33,929 nucleotides of DNA from Clostridia bacterium (GTDB lineage: Bacteria > Bacillota > Clostridia > Oscillospirales > CAG-272), in NCBI GenBank assembly GCA_017463405.1, contig JAFTPJ010000111.1:1-33929 (forward strand), in the 5' to 3' direction. Made by a program: the position numbers and the translations under genes. Shown piece by piece: positions 1-7,332 of this stretch. Each line of letters begins with the position of its first letter. The first letter of the stretch is position 1. The notes beneath the pieces were generated by a model. That model searched no databases, was not told the DNA's origin, and was given only the letters and a program-made list of their open reading frames with translations.

Positions 1-96
1 ATTTTGACCCTAAAATGGGCGTTTTTCAGCATTTTTGAAGGACTTTTTAGTAAAACACGTGTTTGAAATCAAAAATCGCCCAAAAAACTACCTTGG

Positions 97-166
97 GACA
101 AAAGTGATTTTCGAGCAAAACTCGAAAGTTCATTTTACAGCAGTTTAGTATAACATATCGAAGGAG
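97..166 (+). repeat. Leader repeat, copy A (hairpin TTTCGAG/CTCGAAA)
   Basis: A GACAAAARTGATTT block is followed by a perfect 7-bp hairpin (109-115 with 121-127), a CAG-containing spacer and a ribosome binding site for the next gene. A second copy with the same order of elements lies at 1816-1890 in front of the second small membrane protein. The two copies are diverged, but the hairpin stem is conserved while its loop differs (CAAAA versus CAAAG). It may act as a 5' UTR element or as a recombination boundary; function unknown. Confidence 0.6.
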
Positions 167-172
167 AAAATG

Positions 173-646
173 ATGATAAGGTTTTATGGATTTAATAACG
201 GAAAAGCGATTGCCGTCAATAATCACAAAAACATGATGAATGCATTTTGGATAACATTGTTGCCTGCGATAATTTTATCTGTTGTTGCAATTATTTTTGC
301 TCCGATTGCTTTGATCCCAATTTGGATAATGCCGATTATGTTTTTTTCAATTGCTTGGCTGGTTTTTATTACAGAAAAATATGATGAGACTGTATTTTTA
401 CAAGGTCAAAAAAAGAAACACGAGTTTTTGATTAACAATGGTGTTATTCACAAAAACGGCAAAGAAAGAAAAAATATAGAAAAGATGTCCTTATATAAGT
501 ACAAGAAGTATTTGTTAATTGTCTTTAATGGGGGAGAGTTTTATTTAATTCCCAATAATGCTTTTATTGAAGGCTCAAGAAGCGATTTTTTATCGTTGAT
601 ACAATTTACAGGGATTCACTCTTTCGTATTCAAAGACAAGATGTAA
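173..646 (+). CDS. small integral membrane protein of unknown function
   Basis: The protein is about 157 aa. Residues ~25-70 are strongly hydrophobic and form two closely spaced membrane segments with a short proline-containing turn. The remaining ~90 residues are charged (KKKHEF, KNGKERKN) and probably cytoplasmic. This layout resembles YcxB-like or PH-like small membrane proteins, but I do not recognise a family. AAGGAG at 161-166 is 6 nt from the ATG at 173, so this start is preferred over the adjacent ATG at 170. The gene is AT-rich compared with the operon that starts at 2750, and its TAA stop coincides with the first bases of a repeat module shared with the next gene, which suggests an accessory, cassette-like gene. 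Confidence 0.75.
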   Translation: MIRFYGFNNGKAIAVNNHKNMMNAFWITLLPAIILSVVAIIFAPIALIPIWIMPIMFFSIAWLVFITEKYDETVFLQGQKKKHEFLINNGVIHKNGKERKNIEKMSLYKYKKYLLIVFNGGEFYLIPNNAFIEGSRSDFLSLIQFTGIHSFVFKDKM

Positions 647-735
647 AATATACCTTTTGGAGTTTTCCCCCCCGTTTTTGGCATAAAAATATACCTTTTG
701 ACCTTATGACCCACGTTGAAACGCTCGTTTGTCTT
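645..735 (+). repeat. Intergenic module, copy 1 (two 41-nt units)
   Basis: The motif AAATATACCTTTTG occurs twice with a period of 41 nt (C of ACC at 653 and 694), separated by a CCCCCGTTTTTGGCATA block, and is followed by CTTATGACCCACGT and GTTTGTCT. The same arrangement with the same 41-nt period recurs at 1467-1558. The module starts inside the stop codon of the preceding gene. Confidence 0.8.
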
Positions 736-764
736 TCCCGAAAGTAAATGCAAGGAGAAATTGT

Positions 765-1469
765 ATGAGACCTATTATTGGAGTATTTGCGGAAGTTGAT
801 CTTGAACAAAACACCAAAGTGCAAAACACCTACATCAGAGCGATCGAAGAGTCGGGTGGAATACCGATCCTTTTGCCATATGTGAAAGATAGGGATACGA
901 TGGAACGCTTTGTGAATCTTTGCGACGGTTTCTTTTTTACAGGCGGAGCGGATATAGAGCCGCAGCGCTATGGCGAACAGTCAAAGAATACGTGCGGAGA
1001 AATACAATACGCCCGTGATGAACTTGAATTCGCGGTGTTTCAAATAGTGAACAGCACATTGAAACCCATAATTGCCATATGTCGTGGCGCGCAGCTCATC
1101 AACGTTGCGTTTGGCGGTACTCTTTATCAGGATATTCTAAGCGAAACAAACACACGGATTTCGCATAGACAAATCGAACCTAAAAATTCTCCTTCTCATG
1201 ACGTTCAAATCCTTAAAAATACCCCTTTGTTTGACTTAATGAAGAAAACGGTGATGTCCGCTAACAGTTTTCACCATCAAGCAATAAAAAAGCTTGGAGA
1301 GGGGCTCGAAATTATGGCTGTTTCTGACGACGGGATTGTGGAGGCTGTTTACTTACCAGGAGAACGGTATGTTCGCGCTTACCAATGGCACCCCGAACGG
1401 TTGTATGAGATTGATATATACAATCGACTTATTTTTGATGATTTTATAAAGGCTTGTCAAAACATATAA
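765..1469 (+). CDS. peptidase C26 / gamma-glutamyl-gamma-aminobutyrate hydrolase-like protein
   Basis: This 234-aa protein is a class I glutamine-amidotransferase-like hydrolase of the PuuD family, which cleaves gamma-glutamyl amide bonds in the cytosol. The nucleophile is Cys106 in AICRGAQLIN, and His209 with Glu211 in the WHPE motif complete the triad. The FTGGADIEP segment near residue 58 is the usual oxyanion-side motif. The length is typical of the family. The ATG at 765 follows AAGGAG at 753-758; an upstream in-frame ATG at 729 has no ribosome binding site and lies in the repeat. The gene sits between two copies of the ~90-bp module, so it appears as an insert or cassette rather than part of the downstream operon. 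Its substrate cannot be read from the sequence; gamma-glutamyl polyamines or peptides are usual. Confidence 0.88.
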   Translation: MRPIIGVFAEVDLEQNTKVQNTYIRAIEESGGIPILLPYVKDRDTMERFVNLCDGFFFTGGADIEPQRYGEQSKNTCGEIQYARDELEFAVFQIVNSTLKPIIAICRGAQLINVAFGGTLYQDILSETNTRISHRQIEPKNSPSHDVQILKNTPLFDLMKKTVMSANSFHHQAIKKLGEGLEIMAVSDDGIVEAVYLPGERYVRAYQWHPERLYEIDIYNRLIFDDFIKACQNI

Positions 1470-1558
1470 ATATACCTTTTGGCTTTACAACCCCCGTTTT
1501 TGGCATAAAAATATACCTTTTGGTCTTATGACCCACGTCGAGAGTGTCGTTTGTCTGA
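1467..1558 (+). repeat. Intergenic module, copy 2 (two 41-nt units)
   Basis: This is the second copy of the module at 645-735, with AAATATACCTTTTGG at 1468-1482 and again 41 nt later, then CCCACGTCGAGAGTGTCG and TTTGTCTGAC (1532-1559). Its 3' end forms the first hairpin of the array that follows: GTCGTTTGTCT at 1547-1557 pairs with AGACAAAGCGAC at 1566-1577 with one bulge. The TAA stop of the C26 gene is formed by its first bases. Confidence 0.8.
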
Positions 1559-1818
1559 CAAGGGGAGACAAAGCGACGTGATATAACGCCTTACGGCGCG
1601 TGATATAGAACGCTTCGCGTTCGTGTTATGCATCCTGCGGGTGCGTGATATGTCGCTTACGCGACGTGAGGCGGTGGCGTTCCACGCTCGGCTTTGCCGA
1701 GCATATCACGCCGAACGAAGTGAGGCTATATCACGCTTGCGTAGCAAGCATATCACGAAAGCCAACGGCTTTTTATATCACGACGGCAACGCCGTCCATA
1801 TCACTCCGCGCCAGCGGA
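1547..1818. repeat. Array of ~12 short hairpins with mirrored GTGATAT / ATATCAC linkers
   Basis: Short GC-rich stems of 4-7 bp with 3-4 nt loops follow each other, for example CGCC/GGCG, GAACGC/GCGTTC, GTCGC/GCGAC, CTCGGC/GCCGAG, GCTTGC/GCAAGC, AAAGCC/GGCTTT and GACGGC/GCCGTC. The stems differ in sequence, but the linkers are conserved. On the left they read GTGATAT (1578, 1600, 1645; GTGTTAT at 1623) and on the right ATATCAC (1703, 1728, 1750, 1775, 1798). Left linkers can therefore pair with right linkers, giving one large multibranched structure centred near 1670-1690. Open reading frames through it are artefacts of the repeats. I see no coding gene in it. Confidence 0.8.
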
Positions 1819-1890
1819 CAAAAATGATTTCGAGCAAAGCTCGAAACTTTCGTTTGTGGCAGTCGGTTCAACACAACGAAGAAGGGAGGA
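1816..1890 (+). repeat. Leader repeat, copy B (hairpin TTTCGAG/CTCGAAA)
   Basis: GGACAAAAATGATTT is followed by the same 7-bp hairpin (1828-1834 with 1840-1846) as at 97-166, and then by a ribosome binding site. It is the leader of the second small membrane protein. Having the same leader in front of two unrelated membrane-protein genes supports a modular origin for this region. Confidence 0.6.
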
Positions 1891-1894
1891 ACTG

Positions 1895-2590
1895 ATGCGG
1901 TATTTCAAATGTGATACGCTAAAACAAGAGGATCGAAAAATGATCACGCAGGATATAAGCTTGACGGAAGCAGAAAAGAAATGTGACCGCCAAGGTGATT
2001 TCTTGAATGTTGCAGCAACGGTTTTATTTGTTATTGCCTTTATTACAGTTTTGGTTATAAGTCTATTCGCAATCGTACATATTCCGGATCCGCAAAATCC
2101 TTTTCTTCGCATATTGGTTGTTGTTGCCATGTTCGTTTTAGGATTCGGTGCCCTTATCGTATCACTTTTTGCCGGTGCTCTTATCAGTTCTCCAATCTAT
2201 AAAAAAGCACAGAAAAAATTGATTGTTCGGAAAAAAATTTGTTTTGACAAGGCACTGATCTCTTTGCGGGAGTATTACGGTTGGCAAGACCCCTGCATCG
2301 TGACAAAATGCTATGATTCGAGTGATCGAAAATTCAAAAAGCGCGATGTTTGCATTTTTGTTGTTGACGATGAGTTACGACTGGCGGCAGATTTAAAACA
2401 CGGCTTTTCGATCAGAGAAAACGATTTGGGATGTTATGCCTTTGGGGTTGATGAGTTTACTATTGCTCAAATCCAAAGTGAGAGTTTTTTAATTACAGAA
2501 CTCAAATCTGAGGATATAGTGTTTCATTTGGGGCGGCGTGCGAAAGGCTTTATAGAAAAGAAATTTATCGCCGAAAAAAGTGATATATGA
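1895..2590 (+). CDS. membrane protein of unknown function with two transmembrane helices
   Basis: The protein is about 231 aa. It has a polar N-terminal arm of ~40 residues, two strongly hydrophobic segments at about residues 40-65 and 74-100, and a charged ~125-residue C-terminal domain that is probably cytoplasmic. No enzyme motif is visible and I do not recognise the family. The start at 1895 is chosen because GAAGGGAGGA immediately precedes it; an in-frame ATG 45 nt further on has a weaker GAGG upstream. Like its neighbours in 1-2640 it is AT-rich and isolated between repeat modules. The topology recalls the 157-aa protein upstream, but I see no sequence similarity between the two. Confidence 0.75.
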   Translation: MRYFKCDTLKQEDRKMITQDISLTEAEKKCDRQGDFLNVAATVLFVIAFITVLVISLFAIVHIPDPQNPFLRILVVVAMFVLGFGALIVSLFAGALISSPIYKKAQKKLIVRKKICFDKALISLREYYGWQDPCIVTKCYDSSDRKFKKRDVCIFVVDDELRLAADLKHGFSIRENDLGCYAFGVDEFTIAQIQSESFLITELKSEDIVFHLGRRAKGFIEKKFIAEKSDI

Positions 2591-2603
2591 TTTTTTGAGT
2601 CTC

Positions 2604-2631
2604 CCCATGTCGAGCGTGTTGCTTGTCTGAC
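2604..2631 (+). repeat. Partial third copy of the intergenic module
   Basis: CCCATGTCGAGCGTGTTGCT and the following TGTCTGAC match positions 1532-1559 at 24 of 28 bases. Only the 3' part of the module is present, and it again lies just after a stop codon (2588-2590). It marks the right edge of the repeat-rich island. Confidence 0.6.
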
Positions 2632-2668
2632 GAGAAAATAACCGCGAGCCTGTAGGAATTAAAATCGC

Positions 2669-2688
2669 CGTGATTATACGTGATTATA
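2669..2688. promoter_or_regulatory. tandem CGTGATTATA direct repeat upstream of the operon
   Basis: Two head-to-tail copies of CGTGATTATA (2669-2678 and 2679-2688) lie ~60 bp upstream of the first gene of the long hydrolase operon. They could be an operator or part of the promoter. I could not identify convincing -35/-10 hexamers in 2591-2749, so the role is only suggested by position. Confidence 0.3.
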
Positions 2689-2749
2689 TGTGTGAATAAA
2701 CGTTGTGTTTCGTAATAAGCAAAAATTACTTGATAAGGAGAATGATACG

Positions 2750-4111
2750 ATGAAACTGAAATGCGGTGCTACCGAGCGCGTTGTCACTCCGCCGCTTGGT
2801 TTGAATATTCCTCAATGTATGGTATTGAATCCCGCAACGGGTGTGCAGGACGATCTTTTTACGCACGCCATTGCGCTGGAGCAGGATGGGCAGACCGTGA
2901 TCCTGATCTCGATCGATACCAGCGGACTCGGCGCGGCGTTTACCCACAGAGTGCGAAAGGCGATTTACCGCGAGATCGGTGTGGATCCCCATGCGGTGAT
3001 GGTCAGCGCCATCCATATCCATACGGGCGGACCTCAGCTGATGGAGGTCTATTGGGGACAAAAGGAGGATCGATCGGTCACGGATCTGTTTCTTCGTGAA
3101 ACGGTTGCCGCCGCTGTGGAGGCATACCGCAATCGCGTGCCCGTGACGGCGCATTTTGCTGTGGGACGCGAGGATCGCATCTGCTATTGCCGAAACTATG
3201 AGATGACCGACGGCACGATCATGACCAATCCCGGCTATCGGCGTCCTACCAAGATTCTGCGACCGGCGAAGGAAATTGATTACACGCTTTCAACCATGCG
3301 CTTTGACGATGAAAACGGCAAGCCGATTGGTGAAATCGTCAACTTCGCGTGCCATCCCGACACGGTCGGCGGCACCGAATACTGCGCCGATTTTCCGGGC
3401 GAGATGCGCAGAAAGCTGAAGGAGGCATACGGAGACTTGCACACGGTGCTGTTTTTGAACGGTTGCAGCGGCGACGTCAATCACGTGGATGCGTTCCGTT
3501 TTCGTGAGGAGGGCTTCCGTTACCCCAAGGATCATTACAAGTACATGGGCGGCATCCTTGCCGAGGACGTGCTGGCACTCCACAAAGCACTCTCTCCTGT
3601 CGAGGGAAAGGTGCTCGGCTTTGCGCGTAAATGCTTCCGCGCGCCTCGTAGACAACCCACCGAGGAGGATCTCGCGTGGGTAAACGGGATGCTCGCTAAT
3701 CCCGCACAAAGCAAGGTGTTCCGTCGCATGGCAGAGGAGGTTTTGCATCTGCAAAGGCATCCCAAACGGTATGCGCTTGTGGAGATGCAGGTGATTCGCA
3801 TCGGGGACGTTTTTGTGGTTGGATTCCCGGGAGAGCCATTTGCGGACATCGGGATGCGCTTGCGTGAGCGTGCGCAGCCGTATCAGCTGGTCCTCTCCGA
3901 GCTTGCCAACGATGAGCTTGGCTATTTTGCCACCGAGCCCGTGTTCAGCGCACAGGTGTATGAGGCTCGCTTGCCCAGTGATATTTTTGAGGTTGACGTG
4001 ATTGATCGCATGATCGATACCGCCGATATGCTGATAAAAAAGCTGTTAAGAAATGCGAACAAGATGCGGAAGGGAAATCGGAAGAATGAAAAAGATTGTA
4101 TTGATAGGTGA
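2750..4111 (+). CDS. neutral/alkaline ceramidase-like hydrolase (N-terminal catalytic domain type)
   Basis: The 453-aa protein matches the N-terminal catalytic domain of neutral/alkaline ceramidases, zinc amidases that release fatty acid from ceramide. Visible landmarks are GATERVVTPP at the N-terminus, the metal-binding AIHIHTGGP stretch (His89, His91), ACHPDTVGG, DFPGEMRRKL, the LNGCSGDVN loop and GFPGEPFADIGM. It lacks a signal peptide and the C-terminal domain of the full enzymes, so it probably works in the cytosol on a smaller or imported amide or ester; ceramide itself is not proven. AAGGAG at 2735-2740 supports the start at 2750. It is the first gene of the long operon and overlaps the next gene by 26 nt. 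Confidence 0.8.
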   Translation: MKLKCGATERVVTPPLGLNIPQCMVLNPATGVQDDLFTHAIALEQDGQTVILISIDTSGLGAAFTHRVRKAIYREIGVDPHAVMVSAIHIHTGGPQLMEVYWGQKEDRSVTDLFLRETVAAAVEAYRNRVPVTAHFAVGREDRICYCRNYEMTDGTIMTNPGYRRPTKILRPAKEIDYTLSTMRFDDENGKPIGEIVNFACHPDTVGGTEYCADFPGEMRRKLKEAYGDLHTVLFLNGCSGDVNHVDAFRFREEGFRYPKDHYKYMGGILAEDVLALHKALSPVEGKVLGFARKCFRAPRRQPTEEDLAWVNGMLANPAQSKVFRRMAEEVLHLQRHPKRYALVEMQVIRIGDVFVVGFPGEPFADIGMRLRERAQPYQLVLSELANDELGYFATEPVFSAQVYEARLPSDIFEVDVIDRMIDTADMLIKKLLRNANKMRKGNRKNEKDCIDR

Positions 4112-4730
4112 TTCTATCCGGATGGGATACGACAAGTACGTCAAGGATGCGCTGGTAAATTCGGTTGAGGTGTTTTATCCGCAGGAGAATTGCAGATTCG
4201 CGGAGTACGTTTTGCGTTATGCGCACGAGTGGAGGAATAACGGCGAATGGGGCGACGACGTGGATCTCGTTCATTGGAACGCGGGGCTTTGGGATGTGCT
4301 GGAGCTGTTTGGTGACGAGCCGCTTACATCGATATCTTACTATGGAGAAACTATAACGCGCATAGACAAAAGACTTCGTATGCTTTTTCCAAAGGCTAAA
4401 TTTGTGTTTGCGACCTCAACCAACGTAAGCGAAAAAATGAGCGATCCCGACTTTACAAGGCACAACGCAACCATAGAAAAATATAATGCCGAGGCGCTTC
4501 GCGCTTTGTCGGGTACTGATACCGTCATAAATGATCTTTATTCGCTTACATCCTCTGTGCCCGATTCTTATCGCTCTGATTGGGTTCATTTTTATACACC
4601 CGAGGGCACGGAGTTGATCGGCGGCAAGGTTTTGTCTGTGATCTGTGATCTGCTGGATATTGCGCCGACAGAAGTCAATATTGAGAATTTTCATCCGGAG
4701 CGCTATTCCAAAGAGACCATCGGATATTGA
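4086..4730 (+). CDS. SGNH/GDSL-family hydrolase (probable carbohydrate or lipid esterase)
   Basis: The 214-aa protein has the block I motif IGDSIRMGY with catalytic Ser10, a block III-like NAGLWDVLE segment, and a C-terminal SDWVHFYTPEG block V carrying the catalytic Asp and His. This is the standard order and length of cytosolic SGNH hydrolases, which remove acyl groups from sugars or lipids. No signal peptide is present. It starts within the last 26 nt of the ceramidase-like gene, so the two are translationally coupled. The exact ester is unknown; with a sugar O-acetyltransferase further down the operon, an acetyl ester on a sugar is one possibility. Confidence 0.85.
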   Translation: MKKIVLIGDSIRMGYDKYVKDALVNSVEVFYPQENCRFAEYVLRYAHEWRNNGEWGDDVDLVHWNAGLWDVLELFGDEPLTSISYYGETITRIDKRLRMLFPKAKFVFATSTNVSEKMSDPDFTRHNATIEKYNAEALRALSGTDTVINDLYSLTSSVPDSYRSDWVHFYTPEGTELIGGKVLSVICDLLDIAPTEVNIENFHPERYSKETIGY

Positions 4731-4774
4731 TATTTCCGTTCATAACGGTGATCTATTGAAAAAGGAGAAAAACA

Positions 4775-6391
4775 ATGAAAATATGTGTCATACAACCCCA
4801 TTATTCTTTTGATGACAAGGATCTGCAGGAATGTTTTGACGGATTGCTTGCTTTGCTCGATCAATGTGATGAAAGTCTTGATCTGATCGTGCTTCCCGAA
4901 TATAGCGACGCTTTGGCAGACGTCAAGGGAAAGACGCCGTTTTACGATGCGGTCGCGAAATACAACGCGATGCTGTTGCATAAGGCGTGTGAGACGGCAA
5001 AGAGATGCCATGCGCTGGTATTTGTCAATGCCGGATACGAAACCGAAAATGGAATCCGCAATACCACCCATGCGATCGACCGTGAGGGTAATATCGTAGG
5101 GCGCTATTTCAAGGCGCATCCCGCCCCCAGCGAGGTTAAGCGTGATTTCGAGGGGGGACATGAGCTGGATGTGGCGTACAGCTATGAGATCGCCGAACCT
5201 TACGTTCTGGAGCTGGAGGGGCTGCGCTTTGCGTTTCTCACGTGCTATGACTTCTATTTTTACGAGAATTTCGCGCAGATCGCGCGTCAGAACGTGGACA
5301 TCATCATCGGTTGCTCCCTGCAACGAACCGACAGTCACGACGCGCTTTCGATCATCAACCGATTCCTTTGCTACAACACCAACGCACATCTGATCCGTGC
5401 GTCGGTATCGCTTGGTGAGGATTCTACGCTCTGCGGATGCAGTATGGTGGTTTCTCCCAAGGGTGAGATGCTTCTCAATATGGAAAGCCGCGTGGGGCTT
5501 GGCGTTTACGAGATCAACCCGCAAAATAAGTATTACAAGCCTGCGGGACATATGGGAAAGCTGAAGTCGCACTATGAATACATCGAGGAGGGACGAAGAC
5601 CGTGGCTGTACCGCAATGGCGGTGCGTCGGTGGTGCCCTTTGACGGTGTGATGAAATATCCCCGCCTTTGTGCGCATCGCGGATTCAGTACCGTCGCCCC
5701 CGAAAACAGCATGCCCGCATTCGGTGCGGCGGTTGCGCTCGGTGCCGAGGAGATCGAATTTGATCTGTGGTCAACGAAGGACGGCGTTCTGGTATCCTGT
5801 CACGACAGCACACTTGACAGAGTCAGCAACGGAAGCGGTAAAATCTACGAACATACGTATGCGGAGCTGTCGGAGCTGGATTTCGGCGCAAAGCACGACG
5901 AAAAATTCAGGGGGCTGAAAATTCCTACCTTTGAAGAAATTTTACAAAAATTCGCAGGGCGCGTCATCATGAACATCCACGTCAAGATCTGGGATGCCGA
6001 TTTTGAAAATCCGATGATCGAGGAGATCGTCTCTCTCATACGCAAATACGACTGCGAGAAGCATATTTATTTCATGACGACGAACGACGCGATCATTCGC
6101 CGTGTGATGGAATATGCGCCCGATCTTCCCGTTTGCGTCGGTTGGGACGGAAATGAGGAGCCGATGTCGATCGTGGACCGTGCGATCGCGCTCGGCGCCT
6201 ATAAGGTGCAGCTGTTCAAGCCGTATTTTAATCAGGAAAGTATCGACAAAGCCCATGCCCATGGGATTCTGTGCAACGTATTCTGGGCGGACGATCCCGA
6301 GGAGGCAAAGCGTTATTTTGAAATGGGAATCGATACGGTATTGACAAACGATTATCTGACGGTTTACAATGCGGTGAAGGAGAAGCTTTAA
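4775..6391 (+). CDS. fusion protein: nitrilase-superfamily amidohydrolase + glycerophosphodiester phosphodiesterase
   Basis: Two enzyme domains are joined in one 538-aa chain. Residues 1-~285 are a carbon-nitrogen hydrolase with the Glu-Lys-Cys triad visible as Glu42 (LPEYSD), Lys113 (GRYFKAHP) and Cys157 (LTCYDF). Residues ~295-538 are a GDPD domain: AHRGFSTVAPENS (His301, Arg302, Glu310), EIEFDLW (Glu328, Asp330) and CHDSTLDR (His343). The first would hydrolyse an amide, the second a glycerophosphodiester to glycerol-3-phosphate and an alcohol. There is no signal peptide. An AAGGAGAAAAAC sequence precedes the ATG. The reading frame is continuous through the junction, so the fusion is not an annotation artefact. 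Its neighbours (ceramidase-like and patatin) also act on amide or lipid-ester bonds. Confidence 0.88.
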   Translation: MKICVIQPHYSFDDKDLQECFDGLLALLDQCDESLDLIVLPEYSDALADVKGKTPFYDAVAKYNAMLLHKACETAKRCHALVFVNAGYETENGIRNTTHAIDREGNIVGRYFKAHPAPSEVKRDFEGGHELDVAYSYEIAEPYVLELEGLRFAFLTCYDFYFYENFAQIARQNVDIIIGCSLQRTDSHDALSIINRFLCYNTNAHLIRASVSLGEDSTLCGCSMVVSPKGEMLLNMESRVGLGVYEINPQNKYYKPAGHMGKLKSHYEYIEEGRRPWLYRNGGASVVPFDGVMKYPRLCAHRGFSTVAPENSMPAFGAAVALGAEEIEFDLWSTKDGVLVSCHDSTLDRVSNGSGKIYEHTYAELSELDFGAKHDEKFRGLKIPTFEEILQKFAGRVIMNIHVKIWDADFENPMIEEIVSLIRKYDCEKHIYFMTTNDAIIRRVMEYAPDLPVCVGWDGNEEPMSIVDRAIALGAYKVQLFKPYFNQESIDKAHAHGILCNVFWADDPEEAKRYFEMGIDTVLTNDYLTVYNAVKEKL

Positions 6392-6468
6392 GCCGATGAA
6401 AACCGCAACGGATGGAAAGCTGTCGGATCGGTGTGCGGAAATCAAATGATTGAAAAGAGGGAGTTACT

Positions 6469-7317
6469 ATGACGAAAACAGGACTGGTTTTAGAGGGCGG
6501 CGGTATGCGTGGAATTTATACTGCGGGGGTTCTGGACGTGTTTTTAGAGCACGGGATCCGTTTTGACGGTGTGATCGGTGTGTCTGCGGGCGCGATCCAC
6601 GGCTGCTCCTATCTCTCCGGGCAAAAGGGAAGAAGCATTCGCTATTATAAAAAATACAGCAGGGATTATCGCTTTATGAGTTTGCGCAGTCTGATCACGA
6701 CGGGAGATATGGTAGGCGCGGATTTTTGCTATCACGAGCTACCGGATCGTCTGGACGTGTACGATCACGACGCATTTCTGGCGTGCGATACGCCGTTTTA
6801 TACGACCTGCACCAACGTGGAAACGGGGGAGGCGGAGTACTGCCGTGTGACGGATATGCGCGGGGAGATCGATTATCTCCGCGCGTCGGCGTCACTTCCG
6901 TACGTTTCCCGGATCGTACAGATCGGGGAGAAGAAGTATCTGGACGGCGGGTGCACCGACAGCATTCCCGTGGAGGCGTTTCAACGGATGGGATATGCGC
7001 GGAACGTGGTGATCCTGACCCGTCCCGCCGATTACGTCCGACCGCCAGAAAAGCACCGCCTGGCGGGGGTGGTCTATCGCAAATATCCCGCCTTGATCAA
7101 GGCTTTGCGCGCGCATCACGAGCGTTACAATCAAACCACTGCGAGAATTGCAGAGATGGCAAAAGAGGGCAGCGCGTTTGTGATACAGCCGAAGGAATCC
7201 TTGGCAATTGGGCGACTGGAAAAGAACCCCGACGAGATTGGACGTGTTTATGACATTGGAGTTGCGGACGGGAGACGCTGTATTGCGTCCTTGAAGGCGT
7301 GGCTTGCAACGAAATAA
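6469..7317 (+). CDS. patatin-like phospholipase family protein
   Basis: This 282-aa protein is of the bacterial patatin type (YjjU/RssA-like), a Ser-Asp dyad acyl hydrolase acting on phospholipids or other lipid esters. The glycine-rich oxyanion loop LEGGGMRGIY, the nucleophile elbow GVSAG (Ser39) and the DGG motif with Asp159 are all present. No signal peptide or membrane helix is visible. The ribosome binding site GAGGGAG lies shortly before the ATG. It follows the nitrilase-GDPD fusion and is followed 15 bp later by the next gene, consistent with one transcript. It may release fatty acyl chains from the same lipid-like substrate whose head group the GDPD domain would process; this is an inference. 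Confidence 0.9.
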   Translation: MTKTGLVLEGGGMRGIYTAGVLDVFLEHGIRFDGVIGVSAGAIHGCSYLSGQKGRSIRYYKKYSRDYRFMSLRSLITTGDMVGADFCYHELPDRLDVYDHDAFLACDTPFYTTCTNVETGEAEYCRVTDMRGEIDYLRASASLPYVSRIVQIGEKKYLDGGCTDSIPVEAFQRMGYARNVVILTRPADYVRPPEKHRLAGVVYRKYPALIKALRAHHERYNQTTARIAEMAKEGSAFVIQPKESLAIGRLEKNPDEIGRVYDIGVADGRRCIASLKAWLATK

Positions 7318-7332
7318 AAGGAGCTTGAATTT

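Noticed and set aside
1547..1818. CRISPR-like array
   Set aside because: The conserved part is only 7 nt and the variable parts are self-complementary stems rather than unique spacers; no cas genes are present.
1623..1895. Overlapping open reading frames through the hairpin array
   Set aside because: They result from the repeat composition, have no ribosome binding site and encode low-complexity basic peptides.
97..2640. Integron with attC sites
   Set aside because: No integrase is in the window and I could not identify paired core-site motifs; only the modular layout is similar.
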